A stretch of DNA of 64,000 nt from positions 186,001 to 250,000 of the forward strand of contig MU839112.1 of NCBI GenBank assembly GCA_030685235.1. Direction: 5' to 3'. Shown one piece after another: positions 1 through 13,600 of the stretch. Position numbers and translations under genes: made by a program. The notes beneath the pieces were generated by a model. The model made no database searches, was not told where the DNA came from, and saw nothing but the letters and a program-made list of their open reading frames with translations. The first letter of the stretch is position 1. Each line of letters starts with the position of its first letter. Source of the stretch: Copromyces sp. CBS 386.78. Taxonomy: Eukaryota; Ascomycota; Sordariomycetes; Sordariales; Sordariaceae.

Positions 1-3000
1 TACCATTTCACCGTCTATCTCCCCGCAGGATCCTGGCCCTTGTTCCCAATTCACTTCGAGGGTCGAACAACCCAAGTACGTTGCTTGTTTACTTCAGTCG
101 CTGGGTGACACATCTGGTGAGTATTAAGTAGGTGTTTGTTGAACAAGAGCTTCCAAAGCAGCGAAACCGGCTGAGCTAGAGACAGGGAAGGGCAATTTCA
201 CCATCTGGTTCATCAACATACAAACTATATTCTTGCGCCAACAGCAATGGATGGTAGACAATACGTCACCATAGAGAGTGAAGTTTCCCCGCGCCAACTT
301 GAAAATCAGACCGGAGACGAAGGACCCCTTCTCAATGGTAGCCCTGCGTACCTAAGGAACAAGGGAAGGAAACCAAGCCATTGGACACTGGACTTGTTTC
401 AGAAAGTGCCGTTGGTTTGAGAGATAGCCAACTTGGTCTATGTAGGGCACGAGGAGACTGGAAGGCTTGGACAAATTGCTCTTTGCATTTGTCGCATGCA
501 AGTCGGTACTCGGTAGCTTCGGTGATCATCAAGACTGTTGTTGGTCGATTCTCTCCATTTCCAATATCTCAATGTATACATGTACCTCTTTTGGTGCTCA
601 AGTACCGACGAGGTTTCTTTTGACGTACCGACTGACATTTCGGTGCTTTCTGCTACACAGCTTTACCTTTCCTAGATCATGGACAAGGCAAGGTGCTGAA
701 TATAAACCGAGTGACCAGAGTGATGAACTGTGAACGACCGACATCAAAAGTGGAGCAAGTCCGAGTTCAAGTTACCTTGTTATTTTGAGCGGGGAATTTT
801 GTCTTCCAAGATGACGCTAACGTTAACTTCCGAACAAAAGAAAAGAGAAAGAGAGATCACTGCATTGCAGTTTTGAAGCACACGTTCGGCTAGCCGCTAA
901 ACCGAACAACTGTTGAGGAAGTTCCTCACTCTGCATTGCAGCTCGGCGCAAGAGACTCGCCTGGATCGCTCGTCTAGAGGTGCAACGTCAAACAGGGGAA
1001 AGCGAAGGGCCGACTTGGCGACCGCCATTCGTTATTCCCTCGAGAGTCCCCCGCTTGAACTTACAGCGCTAGTTTAGTGCAGTCTATCGTAGCGTGGTGT
1101 AGCGGGCGGTTTGTCTCGACCCGAAACCTCGCTCGCCGTGATTCCGAACGCCCCAACGGTAGGCAGTTGTGTTCTGAACGAATGAGATAAGGCGGAGGAG
1201 GGGGATACATGAGGAGGGAAAAAAGCAATGACTGATCAAGGGTTGTTTCAAGCACCGGCCGGCAGGATGAAGGCCATGGCATTGCAGAGCAGGCAACGTC
1301 TCAAAAAAGAAAGATCCCAGTGTTGTGCCTGAAGTACAGTGTCTGGAGTGAGGGGTCATGGATGGTATCTCAGGAAGTACCTATACGTCAAGTAGAAGGA
1401 GGAGGAGGGGAATGAGAGAATCCAAAAGGGAATTGGGCGATTTAATTAACAGGCAAGTACCGAAACGTCTGCAAGCTGAACAAAGGGGTCCATCGATATG
1501 GTAACAGTAGGTATGGGGAAGCGGTACTCCTCTCCTCTGGTTCTGATATCGATGGCAGCATACGAAGGATCTCCACTCGTATCTCAAATACTCGGTGAGA
1601 ACAAATCAGGAAAATTTCTTCTTGACTCTGGTATCCAGCGTGTCGATCGGTGAGCCGTTGAAGAAACTCGAGTCAAAGCGCAAGCTTCATAACAAGCCTG
1701 AGATAGGTTTCGTCAACCACAGATTTAGTGGACGCGAATCAGAAAATAGATAATGACAACGGACAGGGACCACTCGCTTCTCGGCAAACTCACAAAAAGA
1801 CCCCCTGTTCGTCCTAGTTGCTGGTTTCGCCTGGCGGCTGGAGAGAACCGAGCGAGATGAGATGGGACGAGGTATGGAGAAAAAACCACTTGTAAAACGG
1901 ATCCTTTGAACTTACCTGGTGCAGACTGACCTATTGTTGGCAAAAATACCCACGATAGGTATCAAAGCTGTTGCCTTAACAAATATCTTGGTGATACAGC
2001 ACGATTCGAGCAACGGCACGTTACATCTTCGCTGGAGAAAGGATCATCATCAACTCACATCTTTCTTGCCTTGACGCGAACCCAGCACGTTGGTTTAAAC
2101 CCCTTTCAGCACGCGGATCCGAGACCGTTTTAGACGACCCTACCGAACCGAACCGAACAACCGAACCAGATAACAGCCAATCGAGCCAACTGACTGACCG
2201 ACAAAATGGCGGACACTTTCAAGTTCCTGAATCGATGCTAGCGTTGTACCTTGCCATGACCGTTGTCGATACGACCGATCCTCGTTAACGGTCGATGATG
2301 GAACATCGGACATGGGGGACGAGGCTTGGCTCCTGGGGACAGGGCATCGTCAATCTCTCGTGCTCCTAGAGTTGTAACAATGGCGTCAACGGCACATGAC
2401 AGCCATTCACAGAGTATCGAACCTGTACTTTGATCCAAGAATGAAATAAAGATCAGACCATTTTTCACACTCGCGTTCCTGTTTTGCTGGGTAGGGGACC
2501 TCACGACCCAGAGACAGACCTGACAGGCTGACAAGGGAACCGGCTAAGATGAACACAATCTTGTGGTTCAAGATTGCGGTCTAGTCATTTATCCAACACC
2601 TCTCAAGACGCCTCTTCGCGGAATAGGAAGGTGCTAAAGTGACTGGTTTGGCAGCCAAGCCATCAACCGCACAATGACCGCACAATGCCAATTGTTGATT
2701 GGGATCCCATCTTCCCAGCGGACGGTCAGTTACGCGCCGTGAGAATAGCGTGCACTTGGCGTCCTCCTCATCCTCACCTTCACACTCAACAGCCCGCAGT
2801 ATGATGCATCATTGTGTTACAGTTAGAGTATCTGCGGTCAGACGCAGCATGCCTCAGGTAGTTCCCGATACCAATCACACCGTGGAGTACAATGAGCTCG
2901 CTAAGGTGAAAGGACAAAACGGAAAGGGCCGGCCTGGTTAAACATTAAACACAACGGTCTAAGACCAAATAACTAAGGTATACACACGAATTGTGAAAGG

Positions 3001-4240
3001 GTAAAAAGCATGAGTTCTGAAAAACAAAGACAGAGGAAAATCGAAAACAGGCGTAGTGAGTGTTGCATTGTGCTGGGTATCGCGAGATGTGACAGATAAA
3101 GGAAAGATATGTTGAAGTTCGACGATGTGTGCGTGTAATAGTTGTTGGTGTGTATGCTCTCTCCAAAAAAAAAAAAAAAAACCTTCCCCAACCCAACCAA
3201 ATTCCCTGCGTGAAATGAAGTACCCAACCAACTCCAAGGGACGAGCGGACTAGTGTTTGCCGGATCTGTTCCTGACATGTCCCGCCCAAGCAACTATCGA
3301 CCCGCCCAGGTGTTCATCTCTGCTGTTCTGCAAGCCTTTCCTCCAGGATCCTGCCCCCGCACTGACATCGAAAGGTTTTTCCCATAGTCTCTTCCTCAGT
3401 CTTTGACTGAATCGATCACTGATTCTCCTTGGGCTCCAAAATTCATGTCGGGGTTGTAGGCTTTGCTTGAACTAACAGAGGTAGAGACCATCCACCAAGC
3501 CATGTTCTACCACGACCGCACGTCGGGGACCAATCTGAATTTTGTATGGTCGTCATCATCAACTTTGGTCGTGAAAGCCTGCATGGTAGCGAAGCGGCTG
3601 GGTATCGTTGTATAATGGCCATCCTTTTCCAAATCCCGATCCCACCAAGCCACCTTCTATGAAAATCACAAGCGCAAGACCTAGCACACCGCAATAGGAG
3701 ATAAGGAAAAGTCAATAAACGTGAATAGAAAAAATAAACTTGTTGTGTATGGGGTATCTCGGTGTATAATGCCGCCTTATTCAAAGAATGATTCCTCCCC
3801 CAATCGTGATGCAAACTGGTGATTTAAGCCAACAAGAAAACGAAGATTAACAGAAGGTGTTGGAAGAAGAGCGGGGTAATAAGGCAAATAAATAGGTGTA
3901 GGGAGTAAGGATGTCAAACAACTGTTGTTCACCCCCTTATCCCTGAGCGTCTCTCCTGACTATTGGTAGCCGCGCAACAGGCTACCAATTTGGTCGCTCG
4001 CCCTCAACCAGCGGAGATCTTTTCGTGGTTGGTATATCGGAGTGCGGCTCGACCGGGTTTGACTCAAATTTGGCTCCGTCAAGTCGATTGCCATCGGACA
4101 TTGGCCCAATCGTTGACGTTACCCTTGAGGTATTGACGTGGTAGATCTCGTGCGCCGTGGTGTGCTGCTCACTGAAGTTGTGAGGAATAGACGGTGTCCC
4201 CAGACACAGAAGCCGAAACTCCCGGTGGGGACATTGATTG
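1..4240. other. Non-coding left end of the window
   Basis: I see no supportable gene here. All open frames are short, overlap on both strands and have no recognisable domain. The stretch holds a 17-base A run at 3,165-3,181 and ends at the stop codon of the Myb-like gene. It may hold untranslated ends of a gene lying to the left, but nothing shows this. Confidence 0.5.
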
Positions 4241-5345
4241 CTATAAGTTCTCTCCCATTAACTGCGCCGCTCTTTCACGACATGCGACTGGAGTGAATCC
4301 TGTCCCAACTTTGTTGGCAACAATCCTCCACTTCTCGTTTTCGTAGTCTTGCAGCGCCGTCTTCAGCTTTTGGTCCTACATATAAGAAATAGTCAGAGGG
4401 CGAGTTCCGTGATATACAGAGTCATTGATCTGGCGGGAAAAGAGCCGGTTTCATCGGACTTACCGTTTCATCGGTCCACTGTGTTGTCTTCGCCTTTAAC
4501 TTTGTACAGTATCGCACCTGAAGAGTTCCGGAAGATCTCCCAGGGAAGAAGTCGGCAATTTGCTTCCAGGTCAGGCTCTTGTTTTCCTTCAGGTCAATCA
4601 ACAGCTGGTCGTCCTCTGGGGTAAACTTGAGCTTGGGACCTCTTGGTCTTGGGGCTGGAGGCGGCATTCCTGCTTGCCCAACGACACTGGGAGCTCCACC
4701 ACCGCCACTTCCTTCACCTTCCCGCCTCAATAGCTTGTTTGTGGGGCCGGTATCTGGTAAGCGGTGGTGATGATGCTGAGGCGGAGCCGTTGCTGCTTGT
4801 GCGTAGGCTGCTCCCAACGGTGTCTGTTGCATGGGGTCCAGGTCATTCTGCTCAAGGTCCGAAATTCCGGGAATTGTGAGGTCGAGATCTTCAGGCCGTT
4901 GCCGTTTCAACCCACCGCCGTGCCCATGGTTGTGCGTCAAAGACGGGTAAAGCGGCGCAACTACAGAGTGTGGCGAAGGACCTGGTCCACCAAAGTGAGA
5001 TGGTCCGGAATGACCCATGTGTCTTGCGCCGGGATGTCCGCCCATGTGGCCCGGATCTGTGAGGATCGAATGAGGATGATGGGCTTGGGCATAATGTTGC
5101 GACAGGCCATGATGGGTTTGGTGGGTGGGCGGTTCGTGCAAGCTCGGAGGGCCGGCATGTTGGAGAGAGGCTCGGTGGTGGTGCGCTTCATAGGAGTGCG
5201 GAGCCTGGCTCTGCTCGGCCGCATGCGGCTCCTGTGACGAATAATCGACATCGTAGTCCGGACCTACTCGGTAGTTGCCCGCCAGCGTGACTGCTATGCA
5301 TGAGGTCCGCCAGAGCGAACCGCTCTGGCTGGTCGCCGGGTTCTG
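4241..5345 (-). CDS. Two-repeat Myb/SANT protein, 5' end unresolved
   Basis: Probable nuclear DNA-binding protein. The N-terminal part is rich in His, Pro, Gly and Gln. It is followed by a first Myb/SANT repeat (starting near KFTPEDDQLLIDLKENKSLTW, with Trp and the helix IADFFPGRSSGTLQVRY) and, across an intron, a second repeat (EKWRIVANKVGTGFTPVAC) that ends at the short tail MGENL. The intron is 4,376-4,463 (GTAAGT...TATGTAG on the minus strand); the last exon is 4,241-4,375. The long exon stays open from 4,464 up to about 5,345, where an AATTCAG acceptor-like site lies. The protein-like frame (GPDYDVDYSSQEP near 5,240-5,260) has no in-frame ATG before about 5,045, so the start most likely sits in an upstream exon that I could not place. 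Function beyond DNA binding is unknown; a role as a transcription regulator is inferred from the domain. Confidence 0.7.
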
Positions 5346-8300
5346 AATTGAGAGAATTTGGTGAGATTGAGCCCCGTAGGGCTACTTTGGGAACGAGTGT
5401 GGCGTATGCCCTGATCTGAGGAGGGCCTCAGATGCTGCAAGTTGATCTTTTGAGGTGCGTTTGAGCTCAGTTGATGAGAGACAGATGTTGGTATGAACCC
5501 AGAGCACATGTATCCAAGCGAAGGTTTCGCAAATACTAGTCGGTGGCAATAGAAAGGCGACGATGGTGATGTGGGGGTATATCTTCTTCTTTATGTTTCG
5601 AGACGGTAGGTTGGTTCCCGGATAGGCTGGCTGGACGATGGCGGCACTCTTAACAATTCCTCCCTCGTAAGCTCGTTGCTTGCTGAAACTTGTATGACCG
5701 GTTCCTGTGGATACTGGTACTTCGTGTGTAGTTTGTCGACCCTCCCACTTCTGCCTGACTTCCGAAACGAACGGTCCTTTTTTCGTTGGCAGACTTAATG
5801 ATAAAGCCAAAGGAGAATCAAAGTGGAGGAAGGAAATAAACAGCGGGTAACGACCGTGATATATCTTGTGGTGTTTGGTACTGAGCAGAGAAGCAAGGGC
5901 TAGCTGTCTTGGAGGGACGGAGACGGAGTGGATATATGAATTTGACCCGTCTCTTAATACAAGGAATAAGCATACAAGCAACGGTAAGTACGAGACCTGA
6001 TTGTAGCTTGGGATGTGGAGCTCAAGTTGGGTTCGACGAACCGATGACGGTGGCATAATTTGAGGATCTTATGCCATGGACTGTCTGCCGGATATAGAAC
6101 AGAACCCCGGCCTCAGGTAGTGATGCACCGAGCGGGCATGACAGCTCGTAGCTCAGATTGCTGGACAGGGTTGCCGGCAGAACTAATTATCGAGGTCCAA
6201 GAAACCCCCGGGCGATGTAACTCGATTCAGATGTTGCAGTGAACTTGACGATCCAGAGAAAACGAAGCTTCGAAAACGCATAGAAAGAAATAAAACATCA
6301 AGCTCGACAATGTGCGGGATGAAACAAGCCCTGCCATGCGGCTGGGAAGCAGAATGGCAAGAAGCGGATTAGGGGGTGCTGGTAGCAGTGCTCTTCTCTA
6401 CAGACAACCAAGGGAAGCAGCGGCACCCGACTCACGAGGAAAGCCGGTAACGAGAGTCTTACACTTGCAAGGCAGAGGCAGGCAGGCAGACGGCGGCGAG
6501 CGGGAGGGGAGCTTGCCGAAAGGGGTGGCAATCTGGCCGAGTCCTCCACCTCTGAACTCAGGGTACGTAGCCAGGAAGGTGGGTGGGTGTAAGTGCCCGC
6601 AGTGAACAGTGTGCGTTCAAGGTACCTGGCCTTTCCAGGAGAGTCGGAAGAAGTCACCTGGAGGTACCAAAGCAGGAACATCATAGCGAGAGCATGCCTT
6701 GGCTACTGTTGGGGGGTGACCAGTTTTGGGTGTGGTAGAGTGCCGTGGGTGGCAAGCGGAGAGGGCATTGAGGAGTGGGAAATTCCATGGTTTGTGAAAA
6801 GGGAAAGATGTTAAGACGGGGGGGAGCTATATCAGATGCAAGAACAGATCGGTGCCCTGACATACGATAGGGCGCCAGGGTAAAGACGCCTTGGAGAAGG
6901 GGTAACATCCACACATGATTAAGGTAGGTACCAGTGCTGGATTGCCGAGCAGGGGCAAAGGGAAAGGCTGTGAAGTGAGGAAAATATGCAACGGCCCTGC
7001 CAGCGTGAAGTCTGAACCACATCATTTGAGATGTCTGATGTGACCACAATCCCAAAGAGACCAGAGAGCTGCCACAGGCGGTCTGGCAGGACCCTCAAAC
7101 TGAACAGACATGGTATGAAGTAGTCCGAGATAGGTACGGTCTGTGCCTGTTCCGCCCGTCAATATGTGGCGTTTGTGAAAATGGGAAAGGTTTGATGAAG
7201 TTGCCGCCAACCAATGTAGCCGCATTATGGGGAAGAAAAGGCACACCTTCATCCCAGAAGGAGACACTAGTCCGCCAGCGACGGGCATTGAAGCGAGAGT
7301 AGTTCCAGCCCGGCAACAGAAAGAGCTTCACCTCGGCACGAATTTGAGAAACGAGGATGTTTGGGCAGACCGGGGGTAGGTCCTGTCAGCTTGATGGCCT
7401 TGCTGGCCCGGTCACCGCGTGCGATCATGACAATCATGGAAGGATTCCAGACGCGCCAGACGCGCAACTTGACGCGATGTCTCGGGCTAGGCCTTGCGAG
7501 GAGATGCCGTTTGGATACGGTAATATCTCGAAGCTACCACTTGGATTATGCCATGACGATAATCGCTTTCCCCATGGCCAGGTGACGTGCTTGAACGGGT
7601 TAACGTTCGGCAACTCCAAGATTGCGCTTGTTGGGTGTCAATGCTGCTTTCGATGACGAACGAACCGAGGCTGGAAGCTGTCGCAAACTAGCCAATTGTC
7701 AGCTTCCTGTTGAGCATAGTAAGGCCGAACTGAGAAGAGCTGCAATGAGCAGGGCAAGGCAGCAGCAGTATGCAGGGCCGGAAAAGAGCGATACTTGGCA
7801 AGATAGTCGCGATGGTGTAAGAGTGTGTGGGGGAGATGCCATGGGGACATGTCATGGAGGTGAAGTCCGTGTCGACGGTGTAGAGTGTAGACCGAAAGAG
7901 GGTGGCCAAGATGCGCGCATGAAGGAAACGTGTTTCATTCAAACCTTGCAATTAAAGGCTGCATTATGCTACGCGCAAAGGCAAGATGAGCGTGATTTCG
8001 GAAGGTTTCTAGAAGGAGACAAAGCGGCTTCTAGCGCTGACCGGGGTAAGCCCTAGTGGCAGAGGAATATCGCCGTGAACGTTGATGATGCCGCTGATAT
8101 TGAAGTTCCTGCTTTCTTTCAAGAACTGTTAGTTGCTTGACCGTGGTTATCACAAGTCCATGATAGTAGGTAGTATGGTGGTACCTAGTGATGATGGGGT
8201 CAAGCAAGGGTGAGTGAGGGATTGAGGTGACGGCGGTGAGAACTGAAAAGGGTCGGTCCAGGGGATCTCGATACAACCGAAACTATTCCCAACTTGGCGA

Positions 8301-10606
8301 CCGAGTCTTTACTGCTCCTGGGGCTGGGGCTCTGTCGCTAACAACACTCGAGGCTAAGAGCTAGGTTTCGAATGGGTGGGTAGAAGCTATTTTGCTGTTA
8401 GTGTCAAACAAACCTTGGGCTGGCGATGTTGTAGTGGTGAACAACTAAGGAACAAAACAAGTCCAGCTGAGTTCTTGTGGTTCAAGTTCTTGAAGAGAGG
8501 GAATGGACTGAAGACCTGAATTGTGACCATACACAGTAGGGAAGGTGCCGAGGGAGCTCCCAAGATATTCGCTTGTCGTCGTTGCCGTTTGGTTCCTAGT
8601 TTGGTTCTCTCCTTCCCAACTCCCCAGAACCCCCCACGATGTGGATGAAAGTCGCAGACGCAGCCGAACAGCTCCTTCCCCTTGAAACTGCGTCATTGTC
8701 AAATTTTCAGTCATAATGCCCACCGTGATGCCCCTCCCGATGCAACTGCGACTCTCCCAAGTGCCCCTCTGAACTCTGCACAATGTCACCGTCGTCTTCA
8801 CCTGGCACTTCCCCATCCAACTTCCAGACCGTCGCCATGACCTCCTTCTGTTGCTATTTTCATCACATCTGATCGACAACACCACCACCACCACCGTATT
8901 CCAACAGATCGACGTCAACGCATTGATTCAGCTGCTGATCCGGGACCGAAAGCATGCCACGCCTTTCTCCGACGCTTCCATCATGCTTCCAAACATCCCA
9001 AGCGAGTGTCACCAAAAAAAAAAGACTTTGACAAGTTGAGGCTGCGAAGCTGAGACTCGATGGAAGGGTGGCTTGGGATGGGTTGCAGACATCAGGTCAG
9101 TCTGCATTGACATCTCGTACCTGCATTCGATGTTGCTACCAAATGCGTGGCCTAATGTTATGTGCCACGGCCAAATCCGGGTCTTCCCAGCTCAGTTCAC
9201 AATTTCTTTGCAGCTTCCACTTCTTTGCTCAGTCGAGCCAAGAACCGCGGCTTGCCCATTTGGGCCAAGATTGGACGTCATCCGTAATTCCACATCTTAG
9301 GGAAACGAGCAACCTCCAAATGTGCCACGGAGAGATATCCGAGGCTCCCGCGCGAAAGTCGTCCGTCTCTTCTCCGGCATCCCGACCGATCGCAAAACTA
9401 GTCTCGAGGACCGATGACAAGACAGCGCAAGAGCTCCGCAACCTCCGCTGGGATGGGGACGGAGTCTGCCGTGACAATTTCGGATCACGGACGACGTTGC
9501 TAAGGTAGACAAAGTTTGGCCAGGTTTTGGCGGGCGTTGCCAGTCTGTCGTTCTTTCAATGCAAAAATCGATGCATGGCAATCGGAATCTGCGTCGGCCC
9601 ATTTTGATCGGCCCTGGTGACTTTGGGAATGGGCACTTTCCGAGTTGGGCCAGGTGTGTCCAAGGCCAGCATCCCCATCCGTGATCCATCCGATGCCATC
9701 TCATCCCGAGGCAAAGGTACCTCAGGGGTCTTGAGACTTGACCAGCTCCCCCCGCTTACTCGCTTGCCAATATGACCTCCTTCCCGGCGATGCCCTCCCA
9801 TGCCATCCGTCTCCCACATCCCACATCTGGAAAGTAGACGGACAGGGTATGTTCTCTCCCTTTCCTATTCATAGCTAATTTACTTTGTTACTAGGTCATG
9901 TCCCTTGCTTGTCCCGACACCTCCTCCTACCCCTCCATCTGAATACATCCTCGCGCCAGTCTTGGAGATATGTCCGCGCTTAGCCTTGCGTGACCTGCAA
10001 TAGACCGAAGCCACATCGTCCAATGCATAGACGCATGACGCGAAATCTCTCGCCAACACCGTCATCACCTTGTACAACGTGCAATGGTTTAGCCTCGAAC
10101 ATGCCTGAAGGGGGAGAAGGTAACGTACCCGGAAAGATTCTCCTGCACGGCTATTCCGCTTCCCGGTGCTTGGGAAAACCAGAACGGAATGCCATCTTGC
10201 ATTGGCCGTTCTCTTGGGATAACCTCGTACACACATGTCGAAAGCTGTTGTCACACTGCCTACCTCTACATATCATGGGTTTCCCAGACTTTCACAAGTC
10301 AACAACGTTGCGTAACCAGAAAATACATGCTCATCGTTTTAAACACTAACCACTATTTGCCGAGTCCAAACCAAGCGACATCCTGCCTTTATCCATGTCG
10401 TAGACTGTTAAACACGCTTTTTGTGTAAAATACGTATTTATGAGACGGCCTAGCCTCAAATGCAGAACGCCGTGCGAAAATATGGATGATAAAACAAAGG
10501 GTACACTCTCGGTATACACTCCCCTCTTTGATCATAAACATTGACCAACACATTCTTGTCCTTCTCTCCCTCCCTCACACACATATGTACACATCGTACC
10601 ACCTCT
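5346..10606. other. Long gene-poor stretch upstream of the Myb-like gene
   Basis: Five kilobases with no gene I can support. It should contain the first exon(s), leader and promoter of the Myb-like gene, and the 3' untranslated region of Prp8 near 10,450-10,606. Frames of 124-224 codons occur (5,382-6,056 minus, 7,622-8,056 plus, 8,445-8,918 minus, 9,068-9,508 plus, 9,880-10,254 minus), but they overlap others, have random-looking composition and show no family motif. I saw no tRNA-like or array-like structure. Confidence 0.45.
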
Positions 10607-13600
10607 TTAGGCAAAGTTATCCTGCCTATCAACCCAGATATCCTCCAACTCGTTAAAGCTCGAGAAGTGAATGGGTCTGTGCTGATCGCTGTAGAACGGC
10701 AGCGGCGTATCCAGCTTGACATGCACCGGCTTCTTCTCCAGGCCGCCAAACGCGCTGCCCATGAAGCTGTAGTTCCACTTGCCACCGTCCGGCACCAGGA
10801 AGAAGCCCCGGAACTTCTCGCTAAGGAGGAGCTGGCGCTTCTCGCCCATGCTGGTCGTGAACCCTTGCGGCTGGTCGCTGGCCACATCCTTGTTCTCAAC
10901 ACCCCACTTGAAGCCCTGAGGCGTGAGCGCCCAGGCCGACAGCGACACGCTGCCAGGCGTGAAGGAGACGGCGATGGTGAGCGTGTTTTGCTTGTCCCAG
11001 TTCGGGTGGGCGTCGAGCAGACGCGCGTGCTCCGTGACGTCCATGGCGGACATGTACGGCAGCTCGTTGCCCGACTGCGTGTGAATGATGCCGAGCGGCT
11101 CCATGTCCTTGAGGTATTCGTGCTGAGGAAGCTGGTGCGGCAGCTGGACGTTACGCAGACCACCGATCTGGGGCACCATGACGATGCACTTGATCTCCTT
11201 GACCTGGTCGTTGTCGGCGGGCGAGGCGCCGTAGAGATAACCGGCAACTTGGACGCGGAGATCGGCAATGGCGATGAAGCGCTTGAGGATGTTCTTGGGC
11301 ATGACATAGGTCACGTCGTCCAGGTCACTATCCACAGGCGACACGTACATGTTGTTGGCCCTGGTGCGCAGGTTGGAGGTGGCGATGGCTCTGGTACGCC
11401 ACTCGGTCTTGGAGGCGAACGTCTGCTGCTCGAACTGCGAGGTGGTGGTGACAATGATTTCCTCGCCGTGCACGTTCTGTGTCTTGGTGGTGACGGCGGT
11501 GAGCTGCTGCTGCTCTTGCTGCTGCTTCTCAATCTCCGCGGCCTGCTGTCTCTGCAGCGAGGGAGCTGAGATCTCCATACCGAGAATGATGTCACGGACT
11601 TCACTGCTGGTCAAACTGGAGACGTTGACATTGTTCTTCTTGCCGTAGTCATTAAGGATGAGATCGCGAAGCTGCGTTTCGACCTTGATCCAGTCTTCAT
11701 CCGACAGCGAGGGCCAGATGTGGTGATCCTGCGTGATGACGGTCTTGTCGGGACGTAGGATGAGCTTGGTCTTATCCTGGTTGACGTGCAGAGCACGCAG
11801 GATGAGGATGAGACGGGAGAAGGCAGTGTAGGAAGAGATGCTCTTCAGCCACTCGTCGTAAAGGTTGAACAGAACCATCTGCGGCTCGGTGGCACGCAGA
11901 ATCATGTCACCCAGCTTCTCGACCTTCATGGCGGCCTGGAAGGGAAGCTGCAACTCGGACGCGCGGATGGAAATGTTGGGGAAATCAAGCAAGTTGACTT
12001 CCAATGGATCCAACAGACCCTTTCTGGTGACGATAAGCTGCTTGGGCTGCTCTTCGACGGGTAGCGATCTGATAAGGGCAGCGACTTCTTCGGCAGTCTT
12101 CCACTTGGCCAACTGTCCCAAACGCTTTTGACCAGCCCAGACACTGGTGTGGATAATCTTCAAGAACAACTGGCCGGTACGAGGATTGAAGATGAAGATG
12201 GCACCGTTGATGGGCTTCGTCGTCAAGTTGCCCTCGAAGGTCTTGTGGATGGTAACACGATAGACGTTGGTATCATCGATGAAGAGCTGAGTCTGGTTGC
12301 TGAACAGCTCAGAGTAGTTCTGCGAGTTCAAGAACTCCTGGTTGCTCTCAGAGGCGTAGAGCTGCAGACCCTTGCGGATACGCTCACGGAGAACATAGAG
12401 CGCAGGGTTTGCCTTCATGATCTTACCCATAGCCTGCTGGATCAAGAGTTTCAAGCCTGGGAAATATTGACCGTAGGCAGAGTACAGGTTGTAAGCAAGA
12501 TCGATACCGATCATGAGACCAGTGGGTGATGGGTAAAGACTCATGCTGTCGGTGGTGTAGTCGAGATACTTGGCTCTGACGTATCTCTCAATATCGTGAG
12601 AGTCGTAGTCACCATAGCGGAGCTGAACATCGATCCAGAACTTGTTTGTCGTGGTAGACTCGATGACATCCTTGGTATCGAAAAGGAGCGACGGGCGAGT
12701 AACGTTCCACTTGTGGCTGGCAAAGAGCTGGATATCCGCGCAGGAGCTGTTCATCTTGTAGGACTTTCTGGGATGAATAGTTTCCTTCTGGACCGATTCA
12801 ATGCTCAGAGCCTCAAGCTCCTGATCGAAAACCTGGCAAAGATCCATGACCACTGACTCGTGAATCTTCTGCCACAAATGGGCACGGAAGATCTGGATCA
12901 AGGAGATCTTGAGAGTGGGAATCTTGCCGTGCAAGAAGATACCAGTAAGATCCAACTGGACTTGGAAACCGACGTAGACGTTGGCTCTGTTGATGGTAGG
13001 CGACCACCAAAGCGTGAAACGACGGTTAGGAATCTGGTTGAGACCTGCACGATGTAACAGTCAGTATATGTGCATATGATAACTAGTTCAAAACAGGGAA
13101 GTGGGATGTTAGACTTACCGCTCCTCTGGGCATTTGTCAACTTCTTGAACTTCATCGACTCCTCGAAACCACTGGCCTTCTCCCAGAAGAGGCCTTCCCA
13201 AGATGGGAAACCAGTTGCCTTGAACAGGGTGTGCTCCAAGATGGTTTCGACACCACCAAGCGCCTGGATGACATCGGTACGGTATGCGTTAAGGTTCCAA
13301 AGTTTACCGTCGTGCCTCTGACTTGTCCACCAGAAGGGGTTGCTCTTCATCAACTGATAGATCTTGAACTCCGAACGGGCACGGAAACCCTTGTCGAAGC
13401 TCAACGTGCTACGGTCCTTTTGGAAAAGAGTGTTGATACGAGGCAGACCACGATCCCAGCTGTCCTCCAGATCCTCTAGCGTCAATCTGCGGTTTTGCTG
13501 GTTGGCCTCGAGACGCTTCTGCGAGTATTCCGTCCACACACGCTGGGAGTCGATGAACTCAGCCTCCCACGGAATGATGTAGCGAAAGATATTGGGGATC

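Noticed and set aside
5382..6056. 224-codon minus-strand frame upstream of the Myb-like gene
   Set aside because: Composition looks like translated leader or intergenic DNA, with no domain; it is out of frame with the Myb-like exon.
7622..9508. Possible small genes at 7,622-8,056 (+), 8,445-8,918 (-) and 9,068-9,508 (+)
   Set aside because: No domains, no convincing start context or introns, and competing frames on the other strand.
10541..11569. 342-codon plus-strand frame
   Set aside because: Antisense to the conserved 3' part of prp8; a shadow of its codon bias.
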